A DNA stretch of 64,000 nt from Ascarosepion bandense (GCA_037127315.1 JBBBDQ010000191.1:17427501-17491500); one strand, 5' to 3'. Shown: positions 31,845 to 42,872, numbered from the stretch's first letter. Notes: generated by a model from the letters alone, not told the origin. Numbers and translations are program-made.

Positions 31845-32204
31845 ACTTTTTCCTTAAGGTGTTGGAAAGAATGGCAACAAAAAGGAAATTGATGCTGAGC
31901 ATCAGGAAGAGACAATTGAAGTTCCTGGGACACGCAATGAGGAAGGAGAGCCTGGAGAACCTGATACTGACTGGTCAGATAGAAGGAAGGAGAGACAGAG
32001 GAAGGCAGCGGATAACATATTTGCAGGGTCTGATCAGGTGGATGACGGAACGGGGGTTTGCCAGGAGCAACAGGAGCAAACATACTAAGAGCCACCAGGG
32101 ATAAGGAGACATGGAGAACCATGATCGCCTACGTCCTGAAGGGACAGGGCACATAGAAGAAGAAGAAGAAGAAGAAGAAGAAGAAGAAGAAGAAGAAGAA
32201 GAAG
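31845..32204 (+). mobile_element. RTE-like LINE 3' end with (GAA)n tail
   Basis: Encodes RKRQLKFLGHAMRKESLENL, ILTGQIEGRRDRGRQRITYL and QGLIRWMTERGF in frame from about 31860, then a degraded end and the ORF terminus. The tail ACATAGAAG(AAG)n runs to 32204, a microsatellite 3' end typical of RTE-type elements. 5'-truncated, otherwise among the best-preserved copies. Confidence 0.88.
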
Positions 32205-32730
32205 ATACCCCAAGAATTCGATTCCGTTCGATTTCGCATAGTATTGGCCTGGTTGCAGATTCACCTAAGCCAGCTAAAGAACGATTTTAGTTATGTCACT
32301 ATTCAGTGTCAGATTCTAACTAAAACGGATTTGAGGGGGTGCCAAATTAAAGAATCTTATCCGTATAATGGCTTGTTTTAAAATATTATGCTTATGCGAA
32401 AACACACTTAAACAAAAGACTTAGAACAGTAAAGATGATGTTGAGCGCCAAGAATAACAAATGAATTACTTTTACAATATCTCAAGTATTTTTTCTGCAT
32501 TGAGTCAGAAAGCTGAACATTAGAAACGACGTCGGTGAAAAGTTTACCCTTAATTGTTATCCGTGTTGTCTAATAGTCTGAGAAAAGAATTCTTATTTCT
32601 TTCTTTTATAAGATTCTTTCAGGGTGTCACTCAAACTTTTTATGTCTCCTCTGGTATATTCTCCCCTATTTTTTCTATTAATGCATTTCCTTCTTTATAC
32701 TTGCATCGTGACTTGCAGGATTATATTGGC
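32205..32730. other. Unassigned DNA
   Basis: No recognisable gene or repeat. Confidence 0.5.
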
Positions 32731-32734
32731 AAGA

Positions 32735-33790
32735 TTATGAGCCATGCCCAAGCAATTTGTCTGATCTTAAGACATGCCCAATTATTTGGGTGATGATGAG
32801 ATGAAAGTAAGCAGTTTAGCAGACCAAGCTATTTAGCTAACTGTGATACATACCGAAGCAATTTGACTGTTCGGAAGACATGTGAAAGCTATTTGCTTGA
32901 TAGGGAGTTATAACAGTGCTATTTGGGTAATTTTGATTTATGACTAAGTGATAATGAAACATACCCAATCTATTTGGCTAATCGTGAGAGGAGCCCAACC
33001 TATTTAGCTGGTAGTTTACATACCCAAAGTATTTGTCTGTTTAGGAAACATGCCGAAGCTATTTAACTGATTTGGCTGATCTTAAAACAGACCTAAGCTA
33101 TTTAGCTGATCATGAGACATGTGCAAGATATTTGGCCAGTTCTGAGACATTCTCAAGTTATTTGTCTGATGGTTAGACAGACTCAGCTTATTTGGCTGAC
33201 TGTCAGAAATGTCTGAGCTGTTTGGACAATAGTGAAACAGAATTAAGCTACTTTGTTGATCGTTAAGTGTGACTAAGCTCTTTGGCTGATCTTGGGACAT
33301 GCCTAAGCTATTTGGCTAATCGTGAGACATTGCCAAATTGTTGAGCTAATAGTGAGATATGCACAATCTATTTGGATTATTGTGAGACAAGACCAAGTTA
33401 TTTACCTGAATGTGAGACATGTTTATGTTATTTGTCTGAGTATGATACATGCCTAAGCAATTTGGCTGATAGTGAAATATGCTCAATCTATTTGGATAAT
33501 TGTGAGACATTCCCAACCTATTTGCCTGATCGTGAGACATGCAGAAGCTATCTGGCTGCTGTGTGACAGTCCCAGCCTATTTGGATGATTCTGCGACATT
33601 CCCAAGCTATTTGCCTGATCGTTGCACATACTTAAGCTATTTGGCTGATCGTTAGACATGCTCAAGCTACTTTGCTTGTCGTAGGACATGCCTAAGCTAT
33701 TTGGCTGTTCTTGAAACATACATAATCTATTTTGATGATGACGATTCAGGCTTAAGTTCTTTGGGTGATCGTGAAACATTCCTAATCATT
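32735..33790. repeat. Diverged 30 bp minisatellite, about 35 units
   Basis: Unit close to AAGCTATTTGGCTGATCGTG then AGACATGCCT. Because 30 is a multiple of three, the minus strand shows a 10-residue repeat MSHDQPNSLG over three ORFs (33082-33300, 33346-33540, 33483-33779). The plus strand also has an open frame. Units are old and have indels, so coding is unlikely but not excluded. Confidence 0.85.
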
Positions 33791-33812
33791 TTTAGTTTCT
33801 CTCGCTTCACCG

Positions 33813-33872
<60 letters not shown>

Positions 33873-33885
33873 GGACAGATAGGAC

Positions 33886-33942
<57 letters not shown>

Positions 33943-33951
33943 TGGACAGGA

Positions 33952-34010
<59 letters not shown>

Positions 34011-34015
34011 TGGAC

Positions 34016-34075
<60 letters not shown>

Positions 34076-34076
34076 C
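33813..34076. repeat. GATA microsatellite with GGACAG interruptions
   Basis: GATA runs separated by TGGACAGATAGGACAGATA, TATGGACAGGAATA and TATGGACAGATA. Confidence 0.95.
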
Positions 34077-34079
34077 ATG

Positions 34080-35180
34080 AGCCTGAACGATGAACAGAAG
34101 AGATGCGTATTCCCTTCCTCTTAATCGATGATCATTTCAAAGTAAAGATTTAAAAATCCTATATTCATGAGAAGCTAAGCTCTCTCTATTTGCATGATTG
34201 GCACGGTACATTGTTCTCATATCCACGCCCATTTTTGTTGGCCAATTCTAAACTAAACGCAGTAAATATCTACAGAAATGACATGTGTGTATGCCTCCGG
34301 TTATATATATGAAGGTATGCATGCAATTTAACAATGTAACCACGCTTCAATATACACGACTTCGCGTTCCTGTATTTGCGTTGAGTTTTATTATCTTGTA
34401 AATACGCTCAAGTCTAAATTTATTTATTAGTGTATGCAAGAGTTTTTTTTTTCTGAACAGTCAGTAGACAATTTATAAAATCAGATCCGACCAATCTCTA
34501 AAGGTGAAGAACCCTTGAACTGACAGTAGCGTTCAGAATGTCCACTTATCTTTTTCCTTTGACATGTTCATTGAGAGGCGCAGAAAAAAAATTCGAGCGT
34601 TCATTTCGTTTTGTTATGCCCTTCGAAGTTTATCAAGTCGCGATCGATTCATATTAACTACTGAGATGCTGGTCAACGTTTGTAGGCTTGTTTCATTTTA
34701 TACTGCCTATATTTAACTGTTATGGAAATTAAAAGAAAAAAAAAGAATTGTAATAATAAAATAGACAAAATAAAAGGGAGAGCAGGAAGGATAGAAAGAG
34801 GAAGAGGAAGAGAAGAAAAATGTGGAGGAAGTAAAAGATAATGTGACGTTAGAAGAAGTGGGAGGAAAGGTAATCAGAAAATAAGTAGGAGGAGAAGACG
34901 TAAAAGTAAAAGAAAAGGAAGGGGTAGCAGGATGAAAAAGAACTTTTGTAGGAGAGAAACCAGAATAATAATTACAATGATAATAATAAAAATAAAATTG
35001 CAGTTTCCATTCAGGAACACAGAGCTATATTTTCTTGCTGCTTCCAACATTTCTTCGCATATTCAGAAAGGGTCATAAAGAAATAAAATGAATGAAAATC
35101 GAATTGGCTTGTTTCTGTGTATGTTTATGTCTATATCCGCGCCTCTTTAACCTTAGTAATTATAATCAACATAAAGTGAA
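34080..35180. other. Unassigned DNA; purine-rich at 34730-34960
   Basis: Includes a G/A-biased stretch (GGAAGAGGAAGAG and similar). No gene recognised. Confidence 0.5.
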
Positions 35181-35183
35181 AAG

Positions 35184-35184
<1 letters not shown>

Positions 35185-35245
<61 letters not shown>

Positions 35246-35274
35246 TGAACAGAATAGGACATATATAAACAGAC

Positions 35275-35341
<67 letters not shown>

Positions 35342-35400
35342 CGAACAGAATGAGACATATATGAACGAACGTAGATAGGTAGATACGAATAGAATGAGAC
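35185..35400. repeat. GATA microsatellite with TGAACAGAATAGGACATATA spacer
   Basis: Two long GATA runs and then decaying units. The spacer GAACAGAAT.AGACATATATGAAC recurs at about 35247, 35343 and 35388. Confidence 0.93.
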
Positions 35401-35633
35401 ATTTATGAACGGAAGTAGATAGAAACACACTGACATAGAGATAGAATGATAAATATATAAGCAGCCGTAGATAGACAAATAGCAATACTTTAGAAATCAA
35501 ATTGCGACAAACGTCTAAATATTGTTAAAGATTATACATTCAACTTAATCACTGATAAAAAAAATAACCATATTGTTCATTCTCGTATTCTTGAACGCAG
35601 ATAAAACTAATTATTTCACATTATTACATCTTG

Positions 35634-35750
35634 GATTACGGTCATATCATTTTGAAACACTGGTTCTCGTCCATTTACCGAAGTTAAGCAACCGTTGAGC
35701 CTGGCCAGTACCTAAATGGGTAACTGCTTGGCATATCAGGTGCTGTGAAC
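35634..35750 (+). pseudogene. 5S rRNA-like copy, fullest of three
   Basis: GGTCATATCATTTTGAAACA, GGTTCTCGTCCATTTACC, GAAGTTAAGCAACCGTTGAG, CCTGGCCAGTACCTAAATGG, GTAACTGCTTGG and AGGTGCTGTGAAC follow the 5S rRNA order end to end. The internal box GAAGTTAAGCAAC is intact; the C-box region is altered. No T-run terminator follows. A pseudogene or 5S-derived repeat rather than a working gene. Confidence 0.78.
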
Positions 35751-36061
35751 CCCTACTAACCCGCATTTGGCAAGTGCGGTAAGATAATGGCTCATTCCTC
35801 CCCACGAAGGACAAGGGGAAAAATGGGAATCGGTCTGCATCCAACAAAGGAATTTCACAGGCTGATTAAGATTACGTTGTGTTTCACGTTACAGTCACTT
35901 TCTGCGTTTCGCCGCAATGGATTTAGATTTCTGAAAATTGAATACACTTAAAAAATATGATATAATCTACTTAAATTGACTTAATCTTTTATCACTACAA
36001 ATATCTACATGGCAGCTGCACTGGCAAGTTGTTTTTTCCCTACTGCCCCGATGTCATAAAT

Positions 36062-36364
36062 ATAAGCGCACTACTAGATTGACTCGAAATGAAAAATCAG
36101 GCAACCGAGCTCGAATTCCAGTTGAATTCGTTACATTCACTTCCGAACATATAAACTTGAGAAAGGTATTAATCCGTCGCTTGTCGCTCCAGCTATAGAT
36201 TAAATAGCAAGACAGACTGAGTCCTTAGCCTTGGTTAGCAACTAGTCTGTAGCAGAAAGTAATGGCAACCTACAGCGCGAAAATTCTCTGCCCAGTCAGT
36301 TATGTCACTTTCGAGACATGATCGTCCAAGCGTGTATTCCGTATGGTATTTTGACTGACTGACT
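36062..36364 (+). mobile_element. tRNA-derived SINE, diverged head
   Basis: Head reduced to AAGCGCACTACTAGATTGAC; B box GAGCTCGAATTCC; ends TTTTGACTGACTGACT. One of the oldest copies. Confidence 0.88.
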
Positions 36365-38005
36365 AGATTGGCAACAAGGTCCCACCGTTTTTATTGTTTA
36401 AAGAGATGAATGCAACTGCTTCTTTTCTCTCACTTCTCACCAGTGGAACTTCCTTCTGTTTTTCTTGCTTGCTACACTCCAAACGTTTTAATGCAACGTC
36501 AATCGCCATCTATTTTCTTGAACCCTGTTGGTCTTTTTTGTCCTGCCCTCACTCTTCTTCATTCTCAGTCTTCCCATTCTCTATCATTTTTTTGTCCTTC
36601 CCTCACTCTTCTTCATTCTCAGTCTTCCCATTCTCTATCATTTTTTTGTCCTTCCCTCACTCTTCTTCATTCTCAGTCTTCCCATTCTCTATCATTTTTT
36701 TGTCCTTCCCTCACTCTTCTTCATTCTCAGTCTTCCCATTCTCTATCATTTTTTTGTCCTTCCCTCACTCTTCTTCATTCTCAGTCTTCCCATTCTCTAT
36801 CATTTTTTTGTCCTTCCCTCACTCTTCTTCATTCTCAGTCTTCCCATTCTCTATCATTTTTTTGTCCTTCCCTCACTCTTCTTCATTCTCAGTCTTCCCA
36901 TTCTCTATCATTTTTTTTGTCCTTCCCTCACTCTTCTTCATTCTCAGTCTTCCCATTCTCTATCATTTTTTTGTCCTTCCCTCACTCTTCTTCATTCTCA
37001 GTCTTCCCATTCTCTATCATTTTTTTGTCCTTCCCTCACTCTTCTTCATTCTCAGTCTTCCCATTCTCTATCATTTTTTGTCCTTCCCTCACTCTTCTTC
37101 ATTCTCAGTCTTCCCATTCTCTATCATTTTTTTGTCCTTCCCTCACTCTTCTTCATTCTCAGTCTTCCCATTCTCTATCATTTTTTTGTCCTTCCCTCAC
37201 TCTTCTTCATTCTCAGTCTTCCCATTCTCTATCATTTTTTTGTCCTTCCCTCACTCTTCTTCATTCTCAGTCTTCTCATTCTCTATCATTTTTTTGTCCT
37301 TCCCTCACTCTTCTTCATTCTCAGTCTTCCCATTCTCTATCATTTTTTTGTCCTTCCCTCACTCTTCTTCATTCTCAGTCTTCCCATTCTCTATCATTTT
37401 TTTGTCCTTCCCTCACTCTTCTTCATTCTCAGTCTTCCCATTCTCTATCATTTTTTTTGTCCTTCCCTCACTCTTCTTCATTCTCAGTCTTCCCATTCTC
37501 TATCATTTTTTTGTCCTTCCCTCACTCTTCTTCATTCTCAGTCTTCCCATTCTCTATCATTTTTTGTCCTTCCCTCACTCTTCTTCATTCTCAGTCTTCC
37601 CATTCTCTATCATTTTTTTTTGTCCTTCCCTCACTCTTCTTCATTCTCAGTCTTCCCATTCTCTATCATTTTTTTGTCCTTCCCTCACTCTTCTTCATCC
37701 TCAGTCTTCCCATTCTCTATCATTTTTTTGTCCTTCCCTCACTCTTCTTCATTCTCAGTCTTCCCATTCTCTATCATTTTTTTGTCCTTCCCTCACTCTT
37801 CTTCATTCTCAGTCTTCCCATTCTCTATCATTTTTTTGTCCTTCCCTCACTCTTCTTCATTCTCAGTCTTCCCATTCTCTATCATTTTTTTGTCCTTCCC
37901 TCACTCTTCTTCATTCTCAGTCTTCCCATTCTCTATCATTTTCACTTCCAGTAAGTTCCGGTGTTCTAGCGGTATTACCGCCAAGCTTGGGGTGAAAGAA
38001 ATAAA
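36365..38005 (+). mobile_element. jockey-like LINE 3' end carrying a 54 bp minisatellite in its UTR
   Basis: 36365-36530 encodes a degraded RLATRSHRF then NATASFLSLLTSGTSF and CFSCLLHSKRF, equivalent to the C-terminal tail of the copy at 21965. The 3' end CTAGCGGTATTACCGCC, AAGCTTGGGGTGAAAGAAAT and AAAA-rich tail lies at 37955-38010. Between them the UTR is replaced by the tandem array. Confidence 0.7.
36541..37940 (+). repeat. 54 bp minisatellite, about 26 nearly identical units
   Basis: Unit TCCTTCCCTCACTCTTCTTC, ATTCTCAGTCTTCCCATTCT, CTATCA then a T-run. Units differ mainly in T-run length (five to nine) and single substitutions. 54 bp is 18 codons, which leaves all three plus frames open (504-533 codons). 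T-run changes shuttle the same three peptides among frames, so these are not genes. Confidence 0.97.
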
Positions 38006-38404
38006 AAAAATAAATTATACAAAACCTGATGATGAACCGTGAGAGTTTAAAACTTGAACTAAACATGCTATTTTGGCTATTTTGTGCATAAAAACAGTGG
38101 CATTTGCATAGTTTTCGCATTCTAGAAGAATCAACAAATTCAATAGATATAAAATGTCTATTCTTTTAAGATATGCTTAAATGAACAAATACTTCCCAAA
38201 CATATCGAACATTATATATATATATATAGCTATAGATATAGATAGATAGTGTTTAATTGTGATAATGTTTAGCTCTAATGTTGTAGTTTTTCAGTGGTTT
38301 TACTAATAGAATGTATTTTGGCAAGCAGTTATTTATCGTACAGTGCTAGAAGTTGGGGTGTAGATAGAGTGTTGATAAGTACAAAGAGTTTGTTTCTTTA
38401 GCAG

Positions 38405-38469
38405 AGCAAATTCATGCCGACTTCGAAGTTTCGAGAGGACAACGGTCTCATTCGTCAGGTCTCTTTGCT
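38405..38469 (-). ncRNA. Hammerhead-like motif, imperfect
   Basis: The minus strand has CTGACGA (38458-38452), a GAGA/TCTC helix II, GAAA (38432-38429), a stem III ACTTCGAAGT and outer helix I arms AGCAAA/TTTGCT. An extra AT between CTGACGA and helix II and a weak inner helix I make it non-canonical. The loop CCGTTGT is shared with 3570-3625. Confidence 0.45.
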
Positions 38470-39708
38470 GTTAGGTTCCTTTTTTTAATAGAATATTGTA
38501 TGATTTCGTGGGAGTTTTCTTGCTTATGATTGTTTGATTTTTTTTCCTTTTTATGTTTCTTTTTTTATTGTGTAGTTGTTTCATTTGTTTTATTTTATGC
38601 GAGAATGAGTGTTTAATTAGATTGAGCTCTTTTGTTGTAAGGACTTCTTTTTTGGTTTGATCTTTTCCTTAATGTGTTGGCATGTTTTGCCGCGTGACGG
38701 TTTATTTTTTCTGGGTCATGATTGTTTGTTTTTGTGTATATTTTGTTTGTGGGCTGAGATTTTTTTTATTATTCATTTTTTTATTTCATATTTATTTTTC
38801 GCCTATTGGTTGTTGTGTTATTTACTGTTTTGATCGTGATTGGGTGTTTGTATCTACTTCTTTTTTCGTATTTATATTACTTGTATGTTTTGTTTTTGTT
38901 TATTATTTTGTTTATTATCGTGATTTAGTATTCGTACTTATATTTTTAGTTTTTAATTTTTTATATTGTTTGCATGTTTCTTTTTTTGTTGATTTTGTTA
39001 TTATTTATGGTTGTTTGTTTTGCAAAGTATGTATTGTCTACATGTTCCTATTGTCTCGTTTCTTTTATTTAATATTTTACTTTGGTATTTAAAACTGATT
39101 ATTGCTAGTTTCTCTTTCGGGCATAATTTACAACTTTTGCTATTACTGCTGTGTTGTGGTGCTATTTTTACTATTTCCCATTTATTTGTGGTGGCAATGT
39201 TGTTTTTGTTCTGTTCCATATATATTTTGATGGCGTTGTGTTGTTTTAGTATTTTTCTGTGTTTAACGATGTTTTGCGATTATTGAATCTTTCTTTAAAT
39301 GATGTTTCTGTTGCTCTTATGTGAATCCTTTTGTCTGTATTGGTGTTATTTGTCACGTTAGTTTCGTATATTACGTTCTTGGTATGATACTTGTTATTAA
39401 GCAGACAGTTGTCTTGTTTTAGTAATTATATTTGTTCGTTTTGTTTTGTTGGTTTGTGTTGTTGCTATTGGTTTTATTAAGTATTTTCTTGTGTTTGGTC
39501 ATTATTTTTTCCAAATTTTCCATACAGCTGTATCTGATTTTTACTGTGTTTTTATTAATAATTATTGATAGTTTATTGTGTTTGGGGGGAATGTTTTTCT
39601 ATTATGTTGAAAAACATTTTTCCTATTTTTGTTTTATATATTGTTATTGTAGGGTGGATTAAACCAGATTATGTTTATTTTTCTAATTTTTTTTCTCTTT
39701 GTGTATTC

Positions 39709-40021
39709 GGGTGTGCGTCGTGGTGCAGTGGATATAGGCTCGGAACGAGAGATAGGGAAGCCGAGTTCGAATTTCAGTCGAATTCATTGCATTCACTTAC
39801 GCGTAAATACCCTTAAGAAGGTATTAATCCGCCTCTTCTCTCCAGTTATGGGTTAAATAATAAGACAGATTGAGTTCTGTAGCCTTGGTCGGCAACCATT
39901 CTACCGCAGAAAGCAATGGCAACCTACTGTGGAATAATCTTCTGTCCAGTCAGTCATGTCTCGAAAGAGACATGATCGCCCAAAGCGTGTATCACGTATG
40001 GCACTTAACTGATTGACTGAC
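39709..40021 (+). mobile_element. tRNA-derived SINE with 11 bp target duplication
   Basis: Full length and among the best preserved. TTTGTGTATTC at 39698-39708 and TTTGTGTATCC at 40022-40032. Confidence 0.95.
39721..39774 (+). promoter_or_regulatory. Pol III type 2 internal promoter of the SINE
   Basis: A box TGGTGCAGTGG at 39721-39731 and B box GTTCGAATTT at 39765-39774, in tRNA-like spacing. B box has one change from GGTTCGANTCC at its 3' side. Confidence 0.7.
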
Positions 40022-40113
40022 TTTGTGTATCCACCAGTTTTTAGTGCTGACTCATATGTTTCTTTCTTTTCACTGGATATTTTTATGTTACATTAGTTCG
40101 CAGATAATCTTTT

Positions 40114-40144
<31 letters not shown>

Positions 40145-40394
40145 GGTATGTGTCTGAATATATTTGGAAGGTGATTGGAATTTTTGTTGATATATATATA
40201 GGGGTTGTTGCATTCTTTTCTGTGTGGTTTGTATGTGTTATTGCTTAGGTTGAGTATTATGCCTAAGAAACTTACTGTTTTTATGTTTGTTTTTTATCTC
40301 CATTATAAATCCTAGGTTATTAACGATTTTTATCATTTGTTTTCTTAAATTTTTCGTATATAATATGCGGAAACAAATTATAAAAATCTTCAAT

Positions 40395-40830
40395 CTTATA
40401 AATTTGATCTTTTCTTATCTCTCCTAACCCCTGTTCTGCCATCCTTTTACTCAAGCTCACTAAATAGTTTATACTTATGTTTTCTTCTTGCTTCCTGTGA
40501 GCATCAAAATTTTCAAACCCTCTTTCCTCATTGTACTAAAACATTTCAACTGTCTTTTCCTGATGTTTCCTTTCTGATTCCATTTTCTCTAAGGTTTCGC
40601 CGTTGCTCCCATGTTTGGTCCATGGTATCCACAGCCCCCCTTCTCTAGAACAGCATGTATATTGCTTCAAATCTCTTCATCTTTCAGACGATTGTCCAGC
40701 ATTCGTTGCCATATAGAAGGACTGATATCACGTAACAGTTCAGTATTCTTTTCTTTCTTTTTGTTTCTTAATACTCTGCTTAGCTTTTGGCTATCCCAGT
40801 ACGCTTTCGAATTTCAGTATGTACACGCTA
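40395..40830 (-). mobile_element. RTE-like LINE fragment, degraded
   Basis: The minus strand shows LDNRLKDEE, HGPNMGATAKP and RKRQLKCFSTMRKEGLK. Same subfamily as 4230-4690 (MLDxLIxEE before the tyrosine-rich tail). Ends about 60 bp from the RET exon at 40891. Confidence 0.7.
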
Positions 40831-40890
40831 AGATAGAAATAAAAAAAATAAGAAGCAGGTGAAAATCAAGACATAGAAACAAGTACTCAC

Positions 40891-40961
40891 ACATCGCTCT
40901 TTGAAGTGTAAACCTGAGCATACAAAGATTCGGGAGCCATCCATTTTACTGGTATTCGTCC
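40891..40961 (-). CDS. RET: RET-like receptor tyrosine kinase, exon equivalent to human exon 16
   Basis: Internal coding exon of a receptor tyrosine kinase. The minus strand reads a tttacag acceptor, 71 coding bases, then a gtgagt donor. Translation is GRIPVKWMAPES then LYAQVYTSKSDV. This is the end of the activation segment with the APE motif (kinase subdomain VIII) and the start of SDVWSFG (subdomain IX). The family role is membrane-receptor phosphotransfer from ATP to tyrosine. Vertebrate RET, recalled from memory, reads RIPVKWMAIESLF in this place and its exon 16 is also 71 bp. The exon ends two bases into the Val codon, and the exon at 17439-17479 supplies the third base. FGFR is the main alternative, but the 13970-14066 exon favours RET. 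No stop or frameshift is present, so the exon looks functional. It lies alone among LINE fragments, with an RTE-like copy ending just below it. Confidence 0.93.
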
Positions 40962-41204
40962 CTGTAAAATCATGAAAAACATAAATAATAAAACCGCATT
41001 AAATGACAATAATAATAAAATAAAATAAATCATCTCAGCTTAGGAAATTAATTAAAATCGAAAAGGTAAACATAAATTTAGTTTGACAAGAGCAACAACA
41101 AATTCAAAATGTACTCTCTTTACTGAGTACATTTTTTGGTGAGGGTGTTACCGTTCTGGAAAGAGATGCATTCGGTGTATAGAATTCTATGCGTTTTGTT
41201 ATGT

Positions 41205-41217
41205 ATTATTATTATTA

Positions 41218-41249
<32 letters not shown>

Positions 41250-41432
41250 TTCTTGGATTTCTTTTTGCATACACATCTTCTTCTGTGTCCCAATCAGAAA
41301 CCTAAGGTCAGAAATGGCTGCATTACATTTTACACACTTTTCTAATCACCCCCAAAAACTAAAATCAGACACGTTTAACATAGATAAAGCTCTTTGTAAT
41401 GTGTGAGCTGAACCTTCTTGAGCTGTACTGAA

Positions 41433-41463
<31 letters not shown>
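41205..41463. repeat. Two ATT microsatellites with unassigned DNA between
   Basis: (ATT)n at 41205-41250 and 41432-41463. The first is followed by CTTGGATTTCTTTTTGCATAC, similar to the flank after 42924 (CTTGGGTTTCTGTTGTATAC), so ATT tracts sit inside a common repeat. Confidence 0.8.
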
Positions 41464-41995
41464 GAGTGGGAATGACGCACACTGTCAGAATAACGGTACA
41501 ATTATATGAAGCTCAATATACACATCCAGGGTATAATATGTGCGTGCATCACAGCCAAATGGTCGGGATATGGTGACGGGTATAGATAAATAATAAATAA
41601 TAAAAAATAACAATAAAAACAGAACACAACATTGTGGTTGAAACCCAACATGAAATTACCTTCATGCCGGGCAATTCAGTCCGCCGGATGGTCTGCGATT
41701 GAGGCTGTTTTCAAATATCTAACTGTGACCGCCAAATTCCTTGGCTGTCTCATCCTTTAAACTTAAAAACTGCCATCTAGACACAGGACTATGATACTCC
41801 TCACTTCTCCCGCTCATAAACAGAAATTCACAATGCCTCAGTTCTTTGCGAATTATCCAAACTGGTTACAATCAGACAAGTGACAGGCAAATCTGTGATA
41901 TTTAACTAGATATTTAATATAGCCAGTCTTTATTCAGTAAGACAACACGAGTACATGATAGAGAGAACTATACTTAGCATATCATCAAGGAATTC
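41464..41995. other. Unassigned repeat-like DNA
   Basis: 41908-41995 (TAATATAGCCAGTCTTTATTC, AGTAAGACAACACGAGTACA) recurs at about 44902-44995 before another ATT tract. Confidence 0.6.
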
Positions 41996-42010
41996 TATTA
42001 TTATTATTAT

Positions 42011-42607
42011 GTCATTTTTCATCATATTTCGATTTCTGCTTTGGTCTCACTACCAACCAAGTCTGCGGGGAGACCTAAGGCAGGTAGTGGCGTGTTGTTA
42101 TGACTCCATTTCATGTTTTTCTATCTTCCCTATCATCCCCAGCATTACATAGATAACGTTTTCCTTAGTGTGTGGGCTGTACTTAATAAGACAATTTTTT
42201 GTATATCTCTTAAGCTGGGGTTTCCAGGGATTCTTTCAATGTGTTGTTTTGTTCCATTTTTTATCATTCCAAGTGCACCTACTATCACTGGCACAACTCT
42301 TGTTTTCAATTTCCACATTTTTTCTATTTCAATTTCCAGGTCTTTATATTTTGACAGTTTTTCAAATTCCTTGATTGCTATGTTACAATCCGCTGGACAA
42401 GCCATATCAATTAATAGACAAGTTTTCTCCTTCTGGTTTTTAACAATAATGTCTGGCCTGTTTGCTTCAATTTTTCTGTCTGTGTAGATGGTGTAATCCC
42501 ATAGAATGGTTACATCTTCTATTTCTGTAACCGGTGCTGGATGATGTTTATACCAGTGTTTGTTTACAGTTTTTCCATAATGTTTGCACATTGCCCAATG
42601 TAAATAT
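42011..42607 (-). mobile_element. R4/Dong-like LINE, longest copy of endonuclease region
   Basis: The minus ORF 42591-42145 (148 codons) reads MCKHYGKTVNKHWYKHHPA, ILWDYTIYTDRKIEANRPD, IIVKNQKEKTCLLIDMACPA, IKEFEKLSKYKDLEIEIEKM, then WKLKTRVVPVIVGALGMIK and ends LSTAHTLRKTLSM. RPDI plus LLIDMA is the endonuclease catalytic signature, and HYG..W..H resembles the preceding Zn-binding region. The open frame suggests recent insertion. 3' end at (ATT)n 41996-42010; 5' truncation at (ATT)n 42606-42632. Reverse-transcriptase domain absent. Confidence 0.87.
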
Positions 42608-42632
42608 TATTATTATTATTATTATTATTATA

Positions 42633-42868
42633 ACATTTTTCATCATATTTAGATTTCTGCATTGGTCTCACTACCAACCAAGTCTGCGGGGAGACCTAAG
42701 GCAGGTAGTGGCGTGTTGTTATGACTCCATTTCATGTTTTTCTATCCTTCCTATCATCCCCAGCATTACATAGATAACGTTTTCCTTAGTGTGTGGGCTG
42801 TACTTAATAATACAATTTTTTGTATATCTCTTAAGCTGGGGTTTCCAGGGATTCTTTCAATGTGTTGT

Positions 42869-42872
<4 letters not shown>
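42633..42872 (-). mobile_element. R4/Dong-like LINE, short copy between ATT tracts
   Basis: Only the last 35 or so codons (HIERIPGNPSLRDIQKIVLL..RKTLSM) and the 3' UTR. 3' end at the ATT tract shared with the previous copy, 5' end at (ATT)n 42873-42924. Nearly identical to 42011-42240. Confidence 0.88.

Larger units (their letters stand above)
38210..40145 (+). other. T/G-rich block between two TA tracts, holding a SINE
   Basis: From (TA)n at 38214 to (TA)n at 40118. Extreme T/G strand bias, with F/V/C/L low-complexity ORFs. After the ribozyme-like motif at 38405 the phrases TTTGCTGTTAG, ATATTGTATGATTTCGT and TTTTTTTTCC loosely follow E2 (44552 onward). Possibly a longer member of that family; unproven. 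Confidence 0.4.
17480..40890 (-). other. RET intron between exon 16 and 17a equivalents (23.4 kb)
   Basis: Starts with donor gtgagtac at 40890 and ends with acceptor ttttcgcag at 17480. It contains most of the repeats catalogued here. No other minus-strand segment within it has both splice sites and kinase coding, and the flanking exons already join in frame, so nothing is missing between them. Confidence 0.85.

Noticed and set aside
33782..34078. 98-codon ORF of IYLS repeats and similar ORFs at 19.0, 25.1-26.4 and 35.1-35.5 kb
   Set aside because: Frames through GATA/ATCT microsatellites.
36394..38042. Three overlapping ORFs of 504-533 codons on the plus strand
   Set aside because: All are frames through a 54 bp tandem repeat; the same three peptides rotate between frames at T-run length changes, and the flanks are LINE sequence.
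38682..39092. 136-codon ORF that looks like a membrane protein
   Set aside because: T/G-rich low-complexity DNA gives hydrophobic residues automatically; no homologous pattern, and neighbouring frames look the same.
41660..41692. 33 bp minus-strand segment between an acceptor-like cgcag and gtaattt
   Set aside because: Lies in repeat-like DNA between ATT tracts, encodes nothing kinase-like, and does not supply the missing HRD/DFG exon.
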